DNA from: an uncultured Eubacteriales bacterium | GTDB lineage: Bacteria > Bacillota > Clostridia > Christensenellales > QAND01 | NCBI GenBank assembly: GCA_900546685.1 | Contig: UREB01000003.1 | Location: forward strand, 1 to 25,793 | DNA length: 25,793 bases | Reading direction: 5' to 3' | Shown: one piece after another, positions 1 through 7,583 of the stretch | How the letters are laid out: every line of letters starts with the position of its first letter | How positions within the stretch are numbered: position 1 is the first letter of the stretch | Position numbers and translations under genes: made by a program | The notes under the pieces: model-generated | The model's input: the letters and a program-made list of their open reading frames with translations, nothing else | What the model was told of the DNA's origin: nothing | The model's database searches: none

Positions 1-196
1 GATAACCGCCCTGTGCACCGCGGACGCTTTGTACCAGCATTGCCCTGTGCAGCTGGGTGATAATCTGTTCCAAATATTTGCCGGATATTTCTTGATTTTT
101 CGCAATTTCCTTGACAGAGATCCATTGATTGGCATCATGCAGTGCCAATTCCAGCATTAGCCGCAACGCATAGCGGCCCTTGGTTGAAATTTTCAT
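1..196 (-). CDS. Rrf2-family transcriptional regulator (N-terminal part)
   Basis: The gene is cut by the left window edge; only about 65 N-terminal residues are visible. They begin MKISTKGRYALRLMLELA and continue through a winged helix-turn-helix with VKEIAKNQEISGKYLEQII and an RGAQGGY wing, which is the hallmark of the Rrf2 family (IscR, CymR, NsrR). Members bind DNA as dimers and sense iron-sulphur clusters, cysteine status or nitric oxide. The ligand-binding cysteines, if any, would lie beyond the edge, so the signal cannot be assigned. The start is fixed by the AAGGAGG ribosome site at 201-208. A candidate promoter and a palindrome lie directly upstream, suggesting autoregulation. In Bacillota such a gene is often followed by a cysteine desulfurase gene, which would be outside this window. 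Confidence 0.93.
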   Translation of the reverse strand, partial: MKISTKGRYALRLMLELALHDANQWISVKEIAKNQEISGKYLEQIITQLHRAMLVQSVRGAQGGY

Positions 197-216
197 CAGA
201 CGCCTCCTTGCTATAT

Positions 217-243
217 CCCTATTATGCCATAGGAATTATAGGG
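217..243. promoter_or_regulatory. Imperfect 12-3-12 palindrome, candidate Rrf2 operator
   Basis: The left arm CCCTATTATGCC (217-228) and the right arm GGAATTATAGGG (232-243) are inverted repeats matching at 10 of 12 positions, separated by ATA. The palindrome covers the -10 element and spacer of the candidate promoter of the Rrf2 gene. Position and symmetry fit a dimeric autoregulator; the binding protein is inferred. Confidence 0.5.
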
Positions 244-249
244 AAGCAA
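221..249 (-). promoter_or_regulatory. Candidate promoter of the Rrf2 gene
   Basis: On the minus strand TTGCTT (244-249) and CATAAT (221-226) are separated by exactly 17 bp. The -10 is a 5/6 match and the -35 only 3/6. An alternative -10, TATAAT at 235-240, has no fitting -35 at 17 bp. Confidence 0.5.
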
Positions 250-259
250 GCAAGGGATT

Positions 260-1090
260 TTATTCCAGCCCCACAATGGTGCAGGGGACAGTTTCTGCTA
301 ACAAATCGCTGAGATGGTGTTTGGCATGGCCGATGATGACATGCGTACCGGACAACGCCGATTTTAGCGCAAATTCCAGCTTGGATTTGGCACCGTTTGC
401 ACCCGGACGGCTGGCGCCTACACAATGGCTTTGCATTTCACGCACCTTAGCTATGAGCTGTTCCGGTGTTTTGGCGGTGATGGAGCGGATCAAGGTAGAG
501 GGGTCGTCAGGGTTGGCGTAGATGCCGTCCACCCCCGTCATTAGCAGCAGGGTACGGGCGTGCACCGCCTCCGCAATGACAGCGGCCGTTTCGTCGTTGT
601 CGATGCACTCCACCACATCATCATGCTGTTTCTTGAGCACGCTCAGCTCCATTTTCCGGTTTTCTGTAAAAGAGACGGGGTCGTTGTAATTTACGATGGG
701 AATGGCGTTTTGCTTGGCAGCCCGAAAAAACAAGCCCTGCAAATGCGCCCGCTTTTCCGGGTCGTTGAAATGCTGGTGCTCTACCAGCACCTGGCGGACG
801 GAATATTTTGGATCGATGAAACGCCGATAGTTTTCCATCAAAATGGCCTGCCCTTGCGCGGCATAGTCGGTTTTTACATCGTCCATAGAGCCTTCCAGCT
901 CATGGCCGTGGCGGCGCAGATAATCCAGGCGGCCAATTTCCGTTGCGCCGGAAGAGACCCAGATCATTCCGGGGTGCAGGGCGTGGCCTAGCCGGGAAAA
1001 GATATTGTAGTCTATATCGTGATCTTCTGGGCGGATCAGGGCCATAGAACCGATTTTCCCCACAACGTCGATGCGTGGCTGTGTACTCAT
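260..1090 (-). CDS. Amino-acid-kinase family protein, glutamate 5-kinase-like, without PUA domain
   Basis: This is a 276-residue single-domain amino acid kinase. Resemblance to glutamate 5-kinase (ProB) shows in the N-terminal VVGKIGSMAL (Lys12), VSSGATEIG (45-53), NYNDPVS (134-140), DNDETAAVIAEA (164-175), LLLMTGVDGIYANPD (181-195) and a glycine-rich GANGAKSKLEFA (230-241). ProB phosphorylates glutamate in proline synthesis and usually carries a C-terminal PUA domain; this protein ends where that domain would begin. No proA (gamma-glutamyl phosphate reductase) lies in the window. The start codon overlaps the rmuC stop in an ATGA, so the two are translationally coupled. It could be a short ProB or a kinase with a different substrate; family assignment is firm, substrate is not. 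Confidence 0.8.
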   Translation of the reverse strand: MSTQPRIDVVGKIGSMALIRPEDHDIDYNIFSRLGHALHPGMIWVSSGATEIGRLDYLRRHGHELEGSMDDVKTDYAAQGQAILMENYRRFIDPKYSVRQVLVEHQHFNDPEKRAHLQGLFFRAAKQNAIPIVNYNDPVSFTENRKMELSVLKKQHDDVVECIDNDETAAVIAEAVHARTLLLMTGVDGIYANPDDPSTLIRSITAKTPEQLIAKVREMQSHCVGASRPGANGAKSKLEFALKSALSGTHVIIGHAKHHLSDLLAETVPCTIVGLE

Positions 1091-2457
1091 TGTTTTTCTT
1101 CCTCCGTGGAATCCGCAGTGTCAAAGGCATCGATTGCCTCTAAGGATAAAATTTGCTGGCTTTGCAATTCCGGCAGACTTTCCACCCGGCTCAGCTTTCG
1201 CTGGATCTGCCTGGTACGGGTACCGACCAACGTTTCCAGCTTGCTGGAGGCTGTTTCCAGCTGCTTTTGCGTAGCGGCCAAAGCATCCCCAAACTTATTG
1301 AATTCCGTTTTAACGGCCCCCAATACCTTCCATACCTCGCTGGTATGCTTTTGGATGGCCAGCGTACGGAAGCCCATCTGTAGGCTGTTGAGAATGGCGC
1401 TCATGGTGGTAGGCCCAGCAATATTGATATGATAATCCCGTTGCAGCGTTTCGACAAGCCCCCGGCGCACAACTTCCGCATAAAGCCCTTCAAAGGGAAG
1501 GAACATGATGGCAAAATCCGTCGTATACGGTGGGTCGATGTATTTGGTGGCAATATCTTTGGCAAATGAACGGATGGTGCGGTCCAAATGCTTTCCGGCT
1601 TCGGTGATGGCAACGCTGTCTCCTGCGTCGTAGGCGTCTTGCAGCTTAGCGTAAGCATCAGCGGGAAATTTTGCATCGATGGGCAGATAGACAAACCCAC
1701 CTTCTTCATCGCCGGGGAACTTTACTGCATACTCTACACGCTCGGAGGATCCATGCTTGGTAACGACATTGGCGTCATATTGCTCGGGCGTTAGAATCTG
1801 ATCCAAAATGGAGCCGAGCTGTATTTCCCCGACAATCCCGCGTGTTTTGACATTGGAAAGCACCTTTTTCAAATCGCCTACGCCGCTGGCCAGGGTCTGC
1901 ATCTCGCCCAATCCCTTGTACACCTGTTCCAGCCTATCGTTGACCAAGCGGAACGATTGACCAATGCGATCTTCCAAGGTTTTTTGCAGCTTCTCGTCGA
2001 CGGTGGCGCGCATCTGCTCTAGCCTTTTGCCGTTATCCTCCTGCATGGTACGGATACGCTGCTCCATGGTCTGCCGCATTTGCTCCAGCTGCTGTTCGGT
2101 GTGCGATGTGAGCCGGGCCACCCTATCATCCATGAGCTTTAGGCCGTTGTCCATGGTGCGCTGTAAAGTATCGTTGCGCTGGGTAATCTGTAAATTCAGC
2201 TCTGCGAGCCGCTTATCCTGCAGGGCAGAGGACTGTGCTTGAGAAGCCGCCAGCAGCTCGGATAAATTTTTGACAGAGCTTTGTACAGCTTGCGAGGTTT
2301 CTTGGCGCGAAAGGCGCAGCTCCTGCTGCAAATCGCGCTGCATGCGCTCCAATGAGCCGTCAGATTTTGGTTGTTGTCCTGCCTTGGAAAGCGCAATGAG
2401 CCCAATGATGAGGCTGGCTGCGCTGAGCGCCAAGAGCAGATAGATCCACCAATCCAT
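1087..2457 (-). CDS. rmuC: DNA recombination protein RmuC
   Basis: RmuC proteins limit DNA inversions at short inverted repeats and are predicted to have a PD-(D/E)XK-type nuclease fold. The 456-residue product shows the family layout: an N-terminal membrane anchor (about 3-24), a long charged coiled coil (about 35-190) and a globular core (about 195-400). The core holds a conserved stretch with Glu242 in RVEYAVKFPG and Asp261/Lys263 in PIDAKFP, fitting the nuclease motif. MFLPFEGLYAEV (318-329) and GPTTMSAILNSLQMGF (348-363) are further hallmarks. The last 50 residues are poorly conserved and acidic. The ribosome site TTAGGAGG lies just upstream of the ATG. The gene follows tkt by 68 bp, with a hairpin between them. 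Confidence 0.95.
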   Translation of the reverse strand: MDWWIYLLLALSAASLIIGLIALSKAGQQPKSDGSLERMQRDLQQELRLSRQETSQAVQSSVKNLSELLAASQAQSSALQDKRLAELNLQITQRNDTLQRTMDNGLKLMDDRVARLTSHTEQQLEQMRQTMEQRIRTMQEDNGKRLEQMRATVDEKLQKTLEDRIGQSFRLVNDRLEQVYKGLGEMQTLASGVGDLKKVLSNVKTRGIVGEIQLGSILDQILTPEQYDANVVTKHGSSERVEYAVKFPGDEEGGFVYLPIDAKFPADAYAKLQDAYDAGDSVAITEAGKHLDRTIRSFAKDIATKYIDPPYTTDFAIMFLPFEGLYAEVVRRGLVETLQRDYHINIAGPTTMSAILNSLQMGFRTLAIQKHTSEVWKVLGAVKTEFNKFGDALAATQKQLETASSKLETLVGTRTRQIQRKLSRVESLPELQSQQILSLEAIDAFDTADSTEEEKQ

Positions 2458-2477
2458 CCAATCCCTCCTAAGTGGAA

Positions 2478-2503
2478 AGAGGCCGCGTTTTCACACGGCC
2501 TCT
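2478..2503 (-). terminator. Hairpin between tkt and rmuC, possible weak terminator or processing site
   Basis: A perfect 8-bp stem (AGAGGCCG at 2478-2485 with CGGCCTCT at 2496-2503) encloses a 10-nt loop. On the minus strand it is followed by only TTTCC, not a real uridine tract, so it may reduce rather than stop transcription into rmuC, or mark an mRNA 3' end. Confidence 0.5.
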
Positions 2504-2525
2504 GTGTATTTGGTGAGAAATCGCG

Positions 2526-4502
2526 TTATTTTGCCATAGAAGCCTTAGCCTTGGCCACGACATTTTCCACAGTAAACCCGAATTTTTCAAATAGGACACC
2601 GCCCGGCGCGCTGGCACCGAAATGATCGATGCAGACAGCCTCTCCGGCGTCTCCAATGACCTCGCGCCAGCCAAAGCTGCTGCCAGCCTCTACGGCTACG
2701 CGGGCTTTTACCGCCGGAGGCAGTACGGCATCGCGATACGCAGGCCCCTGGCGCAAGAACAGCTCCATGCTGGGCATGCTGACAACGCGTACCTTTTTGC
2801 CCTCGTCGGACAGAACCTTGGCGGCTTCTACGCACAACTGCAATTCAGACCCGCTGCCCATGAGGATAACATCCGGCGTTCCTTGGCAATCTTGAAGCAC
2901 ATAGCCCCCTTTGGCTACCTCTAGGCCAGTGCCTTCCAGCAGCGGTAGGTTGGTACGGCTGAGTGCAAACAGCGTAGGCCCGGGATTGCCCAGCGCATAG
3001 ATATAGCTGGCAGCAGTTTCGCGTGCATCGGCAGGGCGGAAGGTTGTGCAGCCAGGCATCGCACGGAAGGAGGCCAGCTGCTCGATGGGCTCGTGCGTAG
3101 GCCCATCCTCGCCAACGCTAATGCTATCATGCGTCAAAACATACAGGACGTTGGTCTGCATCAGTGCGCTGAGACGGATGGCATTGCGCATATAATCGCT
3201 GAACACAAAGAAGGTAGCACAGAACGGACGCACACCGCCATGCAACGCCATACCGTTGCACATCGCCGCCATGGCAAATTCGCGGATGCCGAAGTGTATA
3301 TTGCGCCCTTCGCGGCATTCCGGGGAGAACCATTCCTCTCCCTTCAAAACGGAGTTGTTGGAGGGGCCCAGGTCAGCGCTGCCGCCAAACAGGTTGGGCA
3401 CCATATCCTTGAGCTGATTGAGCACATTGCCGGAAGCCGCGCGAGAAGCGATGGGCTTATCGTCTACCTGCATCAATTTTTCAATGTCCACGCCGGCCGG
3501 CATGCCCTTGGCAAAAGCTTCTTGATACGCTTTATAACAGTCAGGAAACTGCGCTTTGTAAGCTTCCATCATCGAAACCCATTTTTCATAGGCCTGAGCG
3601 CCTTTTTCCATGGCTTTAGCGCAATGGTCATACACTTCCTGGGGCATGGTAAAAGGCTCTTCCAACGGCCACTCAACGGCCTTGCGGAGCGCAGCTACAT
3701 TTTCGGCCCCCAACGGCGATCCGTGGGATTTTTCACTGCCTTCCAGCGGTGTGCTGCGGGCAATTTTGGTATCCACCAAAATAAGCGTGGGTTTGCCAGC
3801 CTGCTTGGCCTGGCCAATGGCATCTGCAATGGCGTCGATGTCATCGCCGTTTACATTGTCGATGGTATGCCAGCCATAGGCACGATACCGCGCTGCGACA
3901 TCTTCGTTGAAGGTAACGGAGGTGTTGCCCTCGATGGTGATGCGGTTGCGATCGTACAAAACAATGAGCTTATCCAGCTTTTGCGTACCGGCAAAGGAGC
4001 AGGCCTCGGAGGAAATGCCTTCCTGCAAGCAGCCGTCTCCTACGAGCGCATAGGTATAATGATCTACAACCGGGAAGCCCTCTTTGTTGAATTTGGCCGC
4101 CAGATGAGCTTCTGCCATTGCCATACCGACCGCCATACATACCCCTTGGCCCAGCGGCCCGGTGGTGGCCTCAATACCAGCTGCATGGCCGTATTCGGGA
4201 TGCCCGGCCGTGGGGCTGTTCCATTGGCGGAACGATTTGAGATCCTCCATTGTCAGCCCAAAGCCAAACATATGCAGCAGGGAATACAGCAGCATGCTGC
4301 CATGGCCGGCGGACAGCACAAAGCGGTCACGGTTTTGCCAATCAGGATGCTTAGGGTCGATGATCATATGTTTGCTGTAAAGCGCATAGCCCATCGGCGC
4401 TGCCCCCATCACCATACCGGGATGGCCGCTGTTGGCGCGCTGAATTGCGTCAGCAGATACAACGCGAATGGCATTGGCGCATAGGTTGTCTAAAGATTGC
4501 AT
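2526..4502 (-). CDS. tkt: Transketolase, full-length
   Basis: Transketolase moves two-carbon ketol units between sugar phosphates in the pentose phosphate pathway, using thiamine diphosphate and a divalent metal. The 658-residue chain is the classic single-polypeptide form. It shows SGHPG with His27, SAGHGSMLLY (64-73), ATTGPLGQG (112-120), the thiamine-diphosphate motif starting GDGCLQEG (155-162), the catalytic Glu408 in FGIREFAM and HDSISVGEDGPTHEP (458-472). In the second motif IREFAM has Phe where IREHAM is common. A strong AAAGGAGG site sits 9 nt before the ATG. It follows the DUF2461 gene by 15 bp, so the two are probably co-transcribed. Nothing is missing relative to the family. Confidence 0.98.
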   Translation of the reverse strand: MQSLDNLCANAIRVVSADAIQRANSGHPGMVMGAAPMGYALYSKHMIIDPKHPDWQNRDRFVLSAGHGSMLLYSLLHMFGFGLTMEDLKSFRQWNSPTAGHPEYGHAAGIEATTGPLGQGVCMAVGMAMAEAHLAAKFNKEGFPVVDHYTYALVGDGCLQEGISSEACSFAGTQKLDKLIVLYDRNRITIEGNTSVTFNEDVAARYRAYGWHTIDNVNGDDIDAIADAIGQAKQAGKPTLILVDTKIARSTPLEGSEKSHGSPLGAENVAALRKAVEWPLEEPFTMPQEVYDHCAKAMEKGAQAYEKWVSMMEAYKAQFPDCYKAYQEAFAKGMPAGVDIEKLMQVDDKPIASRAASGNVLNQLKDMVPNLFGGSADLGPSNNSVLKGEEWFSPECREGRNIHFGIREFAMAAMCNGMALHGGVRPFCATFFVFSDYMRNAIRLSALMQTNVLYVLTHDSISVGEDGPTHEPIEQLASFRAMPGCTTFRPADARETAASYIYALGNPGPTLFALSRTNLPLLEGTGLEVAKGGYVLQDCQGTPDVILMGSGSELQLCVEAAKVLSDEGKKVRVVSMPSMELFLRQGPAYRDAVLPPAVKARVAVEAGSSFGWREVIGDAGEAVCIDHFGASAPGGVLFEKFGFTVENVVAKAKASMAK

Positions 4503-4517
4503 CTAAAAAATCCTCCT

Positions 4518-5186
4518 TTATGATTGTTTGTTAAAGAAATGGTAAAAATCAGCCAACTGAGTATATCCCTCTGCCAAGGTATCAACAAGCGAGGACGCAT
4601 ATACCGTTTCCATGGACACGGGCTTTTCAAAATAAAAGTATTTGCGGGCCAGAAGCTCCATCAAAACGGGATCCTCGCTGGTTTGCGGCGGACGCTTGTA
4701 GCACGGCCCGCCAAGGACGAACCCAAGCGCTGCATACTGATCGATCATCTGGCGGGTCGGATGGGGATGCGCTAAAAAATAGCGACGTTTTTCCGTCATT
4801 TCCTGGGGCGTGCTATGGCTTGTCCCTAAGCCGAACACACAACCAGCAGGGTCTAGATCAAAATAAAAGGCCAAGCGCATTCCCGGGTCCTTGGTGATGA
4901 ATTTCAGCCACATCTTGGTACGGTACGGCGCTTTGTTTTTGCTAAAACGGGTATCTCGGCGGATGCGGGATATGGTGCCGCCCATCACGGGCCGCAGATC
5001 CAGACGCCCGTCAATCTTTGCCAGCGTAGGAGAAACCCCAAGCGAGAGCTGCTTTAACGGAGCCAATACAACTTCGTTAAACTCGCTGCGCAACGCTTCA
5101 AAGTGCTGTGGCGTATTATCAAACCCGATCTTCATAAAAAATTCAAATGTCTGCTGGGTAAACCCAGAAAATCCTACCTGTTCCAT
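4518..5186 (-). CDS. DUF2461 family protein
   Basis: The 222-residue product matches the DUF2461 (TIGR02453) family of unknown function. Visible hallmarks are the N-terminal FSGFTQQTFEFFMKIG, where the family usually has a phenylalanine-rich helix, and the central RIRRDTRFSKNKAPYRTKMW (73-92). Later landmarks are GGPCYKRPP (159-167) and the C-terminal region LADFYHFF. There is no signal peptide or membrane segment, so it should be cytosolic. The first Met (5184-5186) is kept because the conserved family start lies right after it and the only in-frame Met downstream is residue 18. Oddly, this ATG has no Shine-Dalgarno site and lies only 8 bp from a TATAAT box, suggesting a leaderless transcript. 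It probably leads the tkt-rmuC-kinase group. Confidence 0.88.
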   Translation of the reverse strand: MEQVGFSGFTQQTFEFFMKIGFDNTPQHFEALRSEFNEVVLAPLKQLSLGVSPTLAKIDGRLDLRPVMGGTISRIRRDTRFSKNKAPYRTKMWLKFITKDPGMRLAFYFDLDPAGCVFGLGTSHSTPQEMTEKRRYFLAHPHPTRQMIDQYAALGFVLGGPCYKRPPQTSEDPVLMELLARKYFYFEKPVSMETVYASSLVDTLAEGYTQLADFYHFFNKQS

Positions 5187-5194
5187 TGATTCAT

Positions 5195-5200
5195 ATTATA
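5195..5200 (-). promoter_or_regulatory. Consensus -10 box close to the DUF2461 start codon
   Basis: TATAAT on the minus strand ends 8 bp before the ATG at 5186. With normal initiation 6-7 nt downstream, the mRNA would begin at or within 2 nt of the start codon. No good -35 is seen at 16-18 bp (the sequence there is T-rich, near TTTTCT). Confidence 0.45.
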
Positions 5201-5299
5201 CCTTGAAATGGGAGTGGAGAAAAGCTTTTTGCAAAGAAAGTTCATGGCAATGCTTCCAAGGGAGGGGATACTGCTTCTTGATTCTAAAAGGCTGCGGAT

Positions 5300-5337
5300 A
5301 ACAAAAGATACCCCGCAGGCATTTAGCTGCGGGGTAT
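5300..5337 (-). terminator. Intrinsic terminator of the surface-protein unit
   Basis: A perfect 11-bp stem (5308-5318 with 5327-5337, ATACCCCGCAG and its complement) with an 8-nt loop is followed on the minus strand by CTTTTGTT. It lies 16 bp after the stop codon of the gene at 5354-7534 and ends the aminotransferase-to-surface-protein operon. Confidence 0.88.
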
Positions 5338-5353
5338 TGTGTTCAAACAAAGA

Positions 5354-7534
5354 TCAGCGTTTACGCCGTTTGGGGGTGCTGGGCCCGTATCCTGGGTCAT
5401 TGTCTACCATACGGCGAGAACGCGGCCGGGGTTCTGGCTCTTCCTCGCGCGGCGGCCGGCGCTTTGGCTGCTGCCTGCGTGCAAAAAACTCCTCTTCGTC
5501 CGAAGCATAGCGATTGGATGGCGCCGGGCGCTTTGGCTGCGGCCGGGGCTGCTGCCCTTCTGGCCTACGCCGTGGAGGTTGCTTAGCTGCCTGCTGCGGA
5601 CGCCGTTGCTCATTTTCCGGCGGCCTACGTCTCTGTGGGGCCTGCTGAGTTTCTGTCCGCCGCTGCCTGCGCAGTTGGAGCTTTGCCTGCTCTATCTCCT
5701 TTTTAGAGAAGGGTTTGGTCATCTCTCCATCATCTTTGGAAGAAGCTCTGCGATAGTATTTTTGATTTTCGCGGATCTGTCCGCCGGCGATCATACCGGC
5801 AGCTGCTCCCAGCGCAGCGCTGCCGGCAGCATTGTCCTCATCGTCACCGATGGTGGGCATTTTGGCTCTGCGCGGCGGCATGGGTGATTCTCCGTCAAGA
5901 TCCTCTTCCAGCAAAGGCGTTTCATCGTCTTCATCCATGGGCATCTGCGGCGGACGTCTGCGCGGCGGGCCGTCTGTGCTGTGCATGGCTGCCCGGCTGC
6001 GCGGCCCAGCGCCGCCCTTGGGAGGATGCGGCCCGCCCTTAGGCCCTTTTTTCTTGGCCCGTTTTTCCTGCATGACCAGAACGGCCAGCGTGATGCCTGC
6101 AATGAGGATGAGTACGACGATAACGATCATGATGATAAACAGCGTACTCAGGGAATCGCCACCGCTGGGGTTTAGTGTATTATCCGTCGCCGTGGCCGTA
6201 GGCGAAGAGATTGAAATGGTCGACGACGAAGCGGAATACTGCATGCCGTCCCCATCCTGGGCAGTTACCTGGAAGAGATAATTTCCAGCGGCAGAGACAG
6301 TTGCTTGCTTGGTAAGCGTCTGCTTTTCCCCAATGCCGAGGGTAGAAAAGGTGCCCAGTGTGCCCAAACGGGATTCGCTGACCGTAACATCCTTTAAAGC
6401 GATATCGCCGATGTTTTCCACGGTGATGGTAAAGGTAACATCTCCGGGCAGGGTCAGCGTGGTGGGGTCTGCTGTAGCGGTTATAGAAACGTTGGTAGGC
6501 GCAGCGGAAAGAAACGGCTGGCCATTGATATTCACCACCACAGGCGAGCTGGTAACGGTTTTTGTCTCCTCTCCGGACGGATAGCTGACCTTAAAGGTAA
6601 CCGCACGCGGGGAAGTGAGAGAAGTTTGGTAGGTAAACGTCTCCGTTTTGGTATCGTTATCCGCGGAGGCCGCAATGGAAAGCCCGGATTTCACCGTATT
6701 GCCCTGATCATCCGTAACGGTAATGTTGCTTACCGGCACAGTGCTGTCGTTTCTCAGGGCAATGGTGAAGGTAACGCTGTCTCCGGAATTGATAAGGGCC
6801 TTGTCTACAATGGCGGACACAGAAAGCTTGGCATCCCCGCCGTTCACGGTGATTTTTTTGCTTTCTACCGATTTATTATGGCTACTGCCGCTGGCGGTAA
6901 AGGTTGCCTTGGGTGTACTCGTCACGGTTTCGGTGGGCTTAATGGTTTTGGAAACCGTCCTGCTGGCGCCCGCTTTGAGCGATATCCCGGAAGCTACGCC
7001 GTCCGGCACGGCCGGATCGGTGATGCTAAGGCCGGTAATGTCGGCGGTGCCCGTATTTTTCAGGCTATATGTCAGCTTTACAGAATCGCCGGCGTTGACG
7101 GTGGTTTTGCTGATGGAGCGGGTAAAGGTCAGAGAGACCTTTTCCTCCTCACGCGCTACCTGGAAAGGAACACGTTTGGAACCGCTGTGGTTATCGGAGG
7201 ACCAATCCACCACCACATAGGTATTGGAGGAATCCAGATCGCTGCTGGATACGCCACAGGTAACGGAAAAAGTATAGGAATCTCCCGCCGCTAAGGTTTT
7301 GTTTACCTTCACGTCCTCAGCATAGGAAACGGAGAGAGAAATCTCTTCGCCAACGGTGTTTTGAATGGTACCCTTAACGGTGACGTTGCCGCCGCTGGAA
7401 AGGGAAGAGGGCGTGACAGACACATTGGAGACAGTAATATCGGCAGCAAATGCCAGCGGGATGGGTAGCATGGAAAAGCATAGCATCAGGCATAGCATAA
7501 TAACAGCCAGAGTATGGATTCGGTTGCGTTTCAA
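5354..7534 (-). CDS. Membrane-anchored surface protein with four Ig-like (CARDB/DUF11-type) domains and a disordered Arg/Pro-rich tail
   Basis: The 726-residue product has a signal peptide (1-30, cleavage likely after AFA), then four beta-rich repeats at about 32-128, 133-231, 234-337 and 347-444. The repeats share a pattern of GDSVKLTYSLKNTGTADITG / GDSVTFTIALRNDSTVPVSN / GDVTFTITVENIGDIALKD, typical of CARDB, DUF11 or COG1361-like extracellular domains that act in adhesion or as spacers. A Thr/Ser linker (445-462) precedes one transmembrane helix (465-488). The remaining 238 residues face the cytoplasm and look disordered: Pro/Arg/Gln-rich with acidic patches (534-548, 564-567, 679-682) and a short Ala/Gly segment (569-585). 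Translation starts at TTG; this is supported by AGGAGG 9 nt upstream and the absence of an ATG. It lies 49 bp after ilvE. Specific function unknown. Confidence 0.82.
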   Translation of the reverse strand: MKRNRIHTLAVIMLCLMLCFSMLPIPLAFAADITVSNVSVTPSSLSSGGNVTVKGTIQNTVGEEISLSVSYAEDVKVNKTLAAGDSYTFSVTCGVSSSDLDSSNTYVVVDWSSDNHSGSKRVPFQVAREEEKVSLTFTRSISKTTVNAGDSVKLTYSLKNTGTADITGLSITDPAVPDGVASGISLKAGASRTVSKTIKPTETVTSTPKATFTASGSSHNKSVESKKITVNGGDAKLSVSAIVDKALINSGDSVTFTIALRNDSTVPVSNITVTDDQGNTVKSGLSIAASADNDTKTETFTYQTSLTSPRAVTFKVSYPSGEETKTVTSSPVVVNINGQPFLSAAPTNVSITATADPTTLTLPGDVTFTITVENIGDIALKDVTVSESRLGTLGTFSTLGIGEKQTLTKQATVSAAGNYLFQVTAQDGDGMQYSASSSTISISSPTATATDNTLNPSGGDSLSTLFIIMIVIVVLILIAGITLAVLVMQEKRAKKKGPKGGPHPPKGGAGPRSRAAMHSTDGPPRRRPPQMPMDEDDETPLLEEDLDGESPMPPRRAKMPTIGDDEDNAAGSAALGAAAGMIAGGQIRENQKYYRRASSKDDGEMTKPFSKKEIEQAKLQLRRQRRTETQQAPQRRRPPENEQRRPQQAAKQPPRRRPEGQQPRPQPKRPAPSNRYASDEEEFFARRQQPKRRPPREEEPEPRPRSRRMVDNDPGYGPSTPKRRKR

Positions 7535-7583
7535 TGAAACACACCTCCTGTACAGTTTTGCAAAGCGGGCGATTCGTTTCCTT

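Noticed and set aside
3093..4484. A 463-codon open frame on the plus strand opposite tkt
   Set aside because: It lies wholly antisense to an intact transketolase, has no ribosome site or family motif, and its residues mirror tkt codons; it is a shadow frame.
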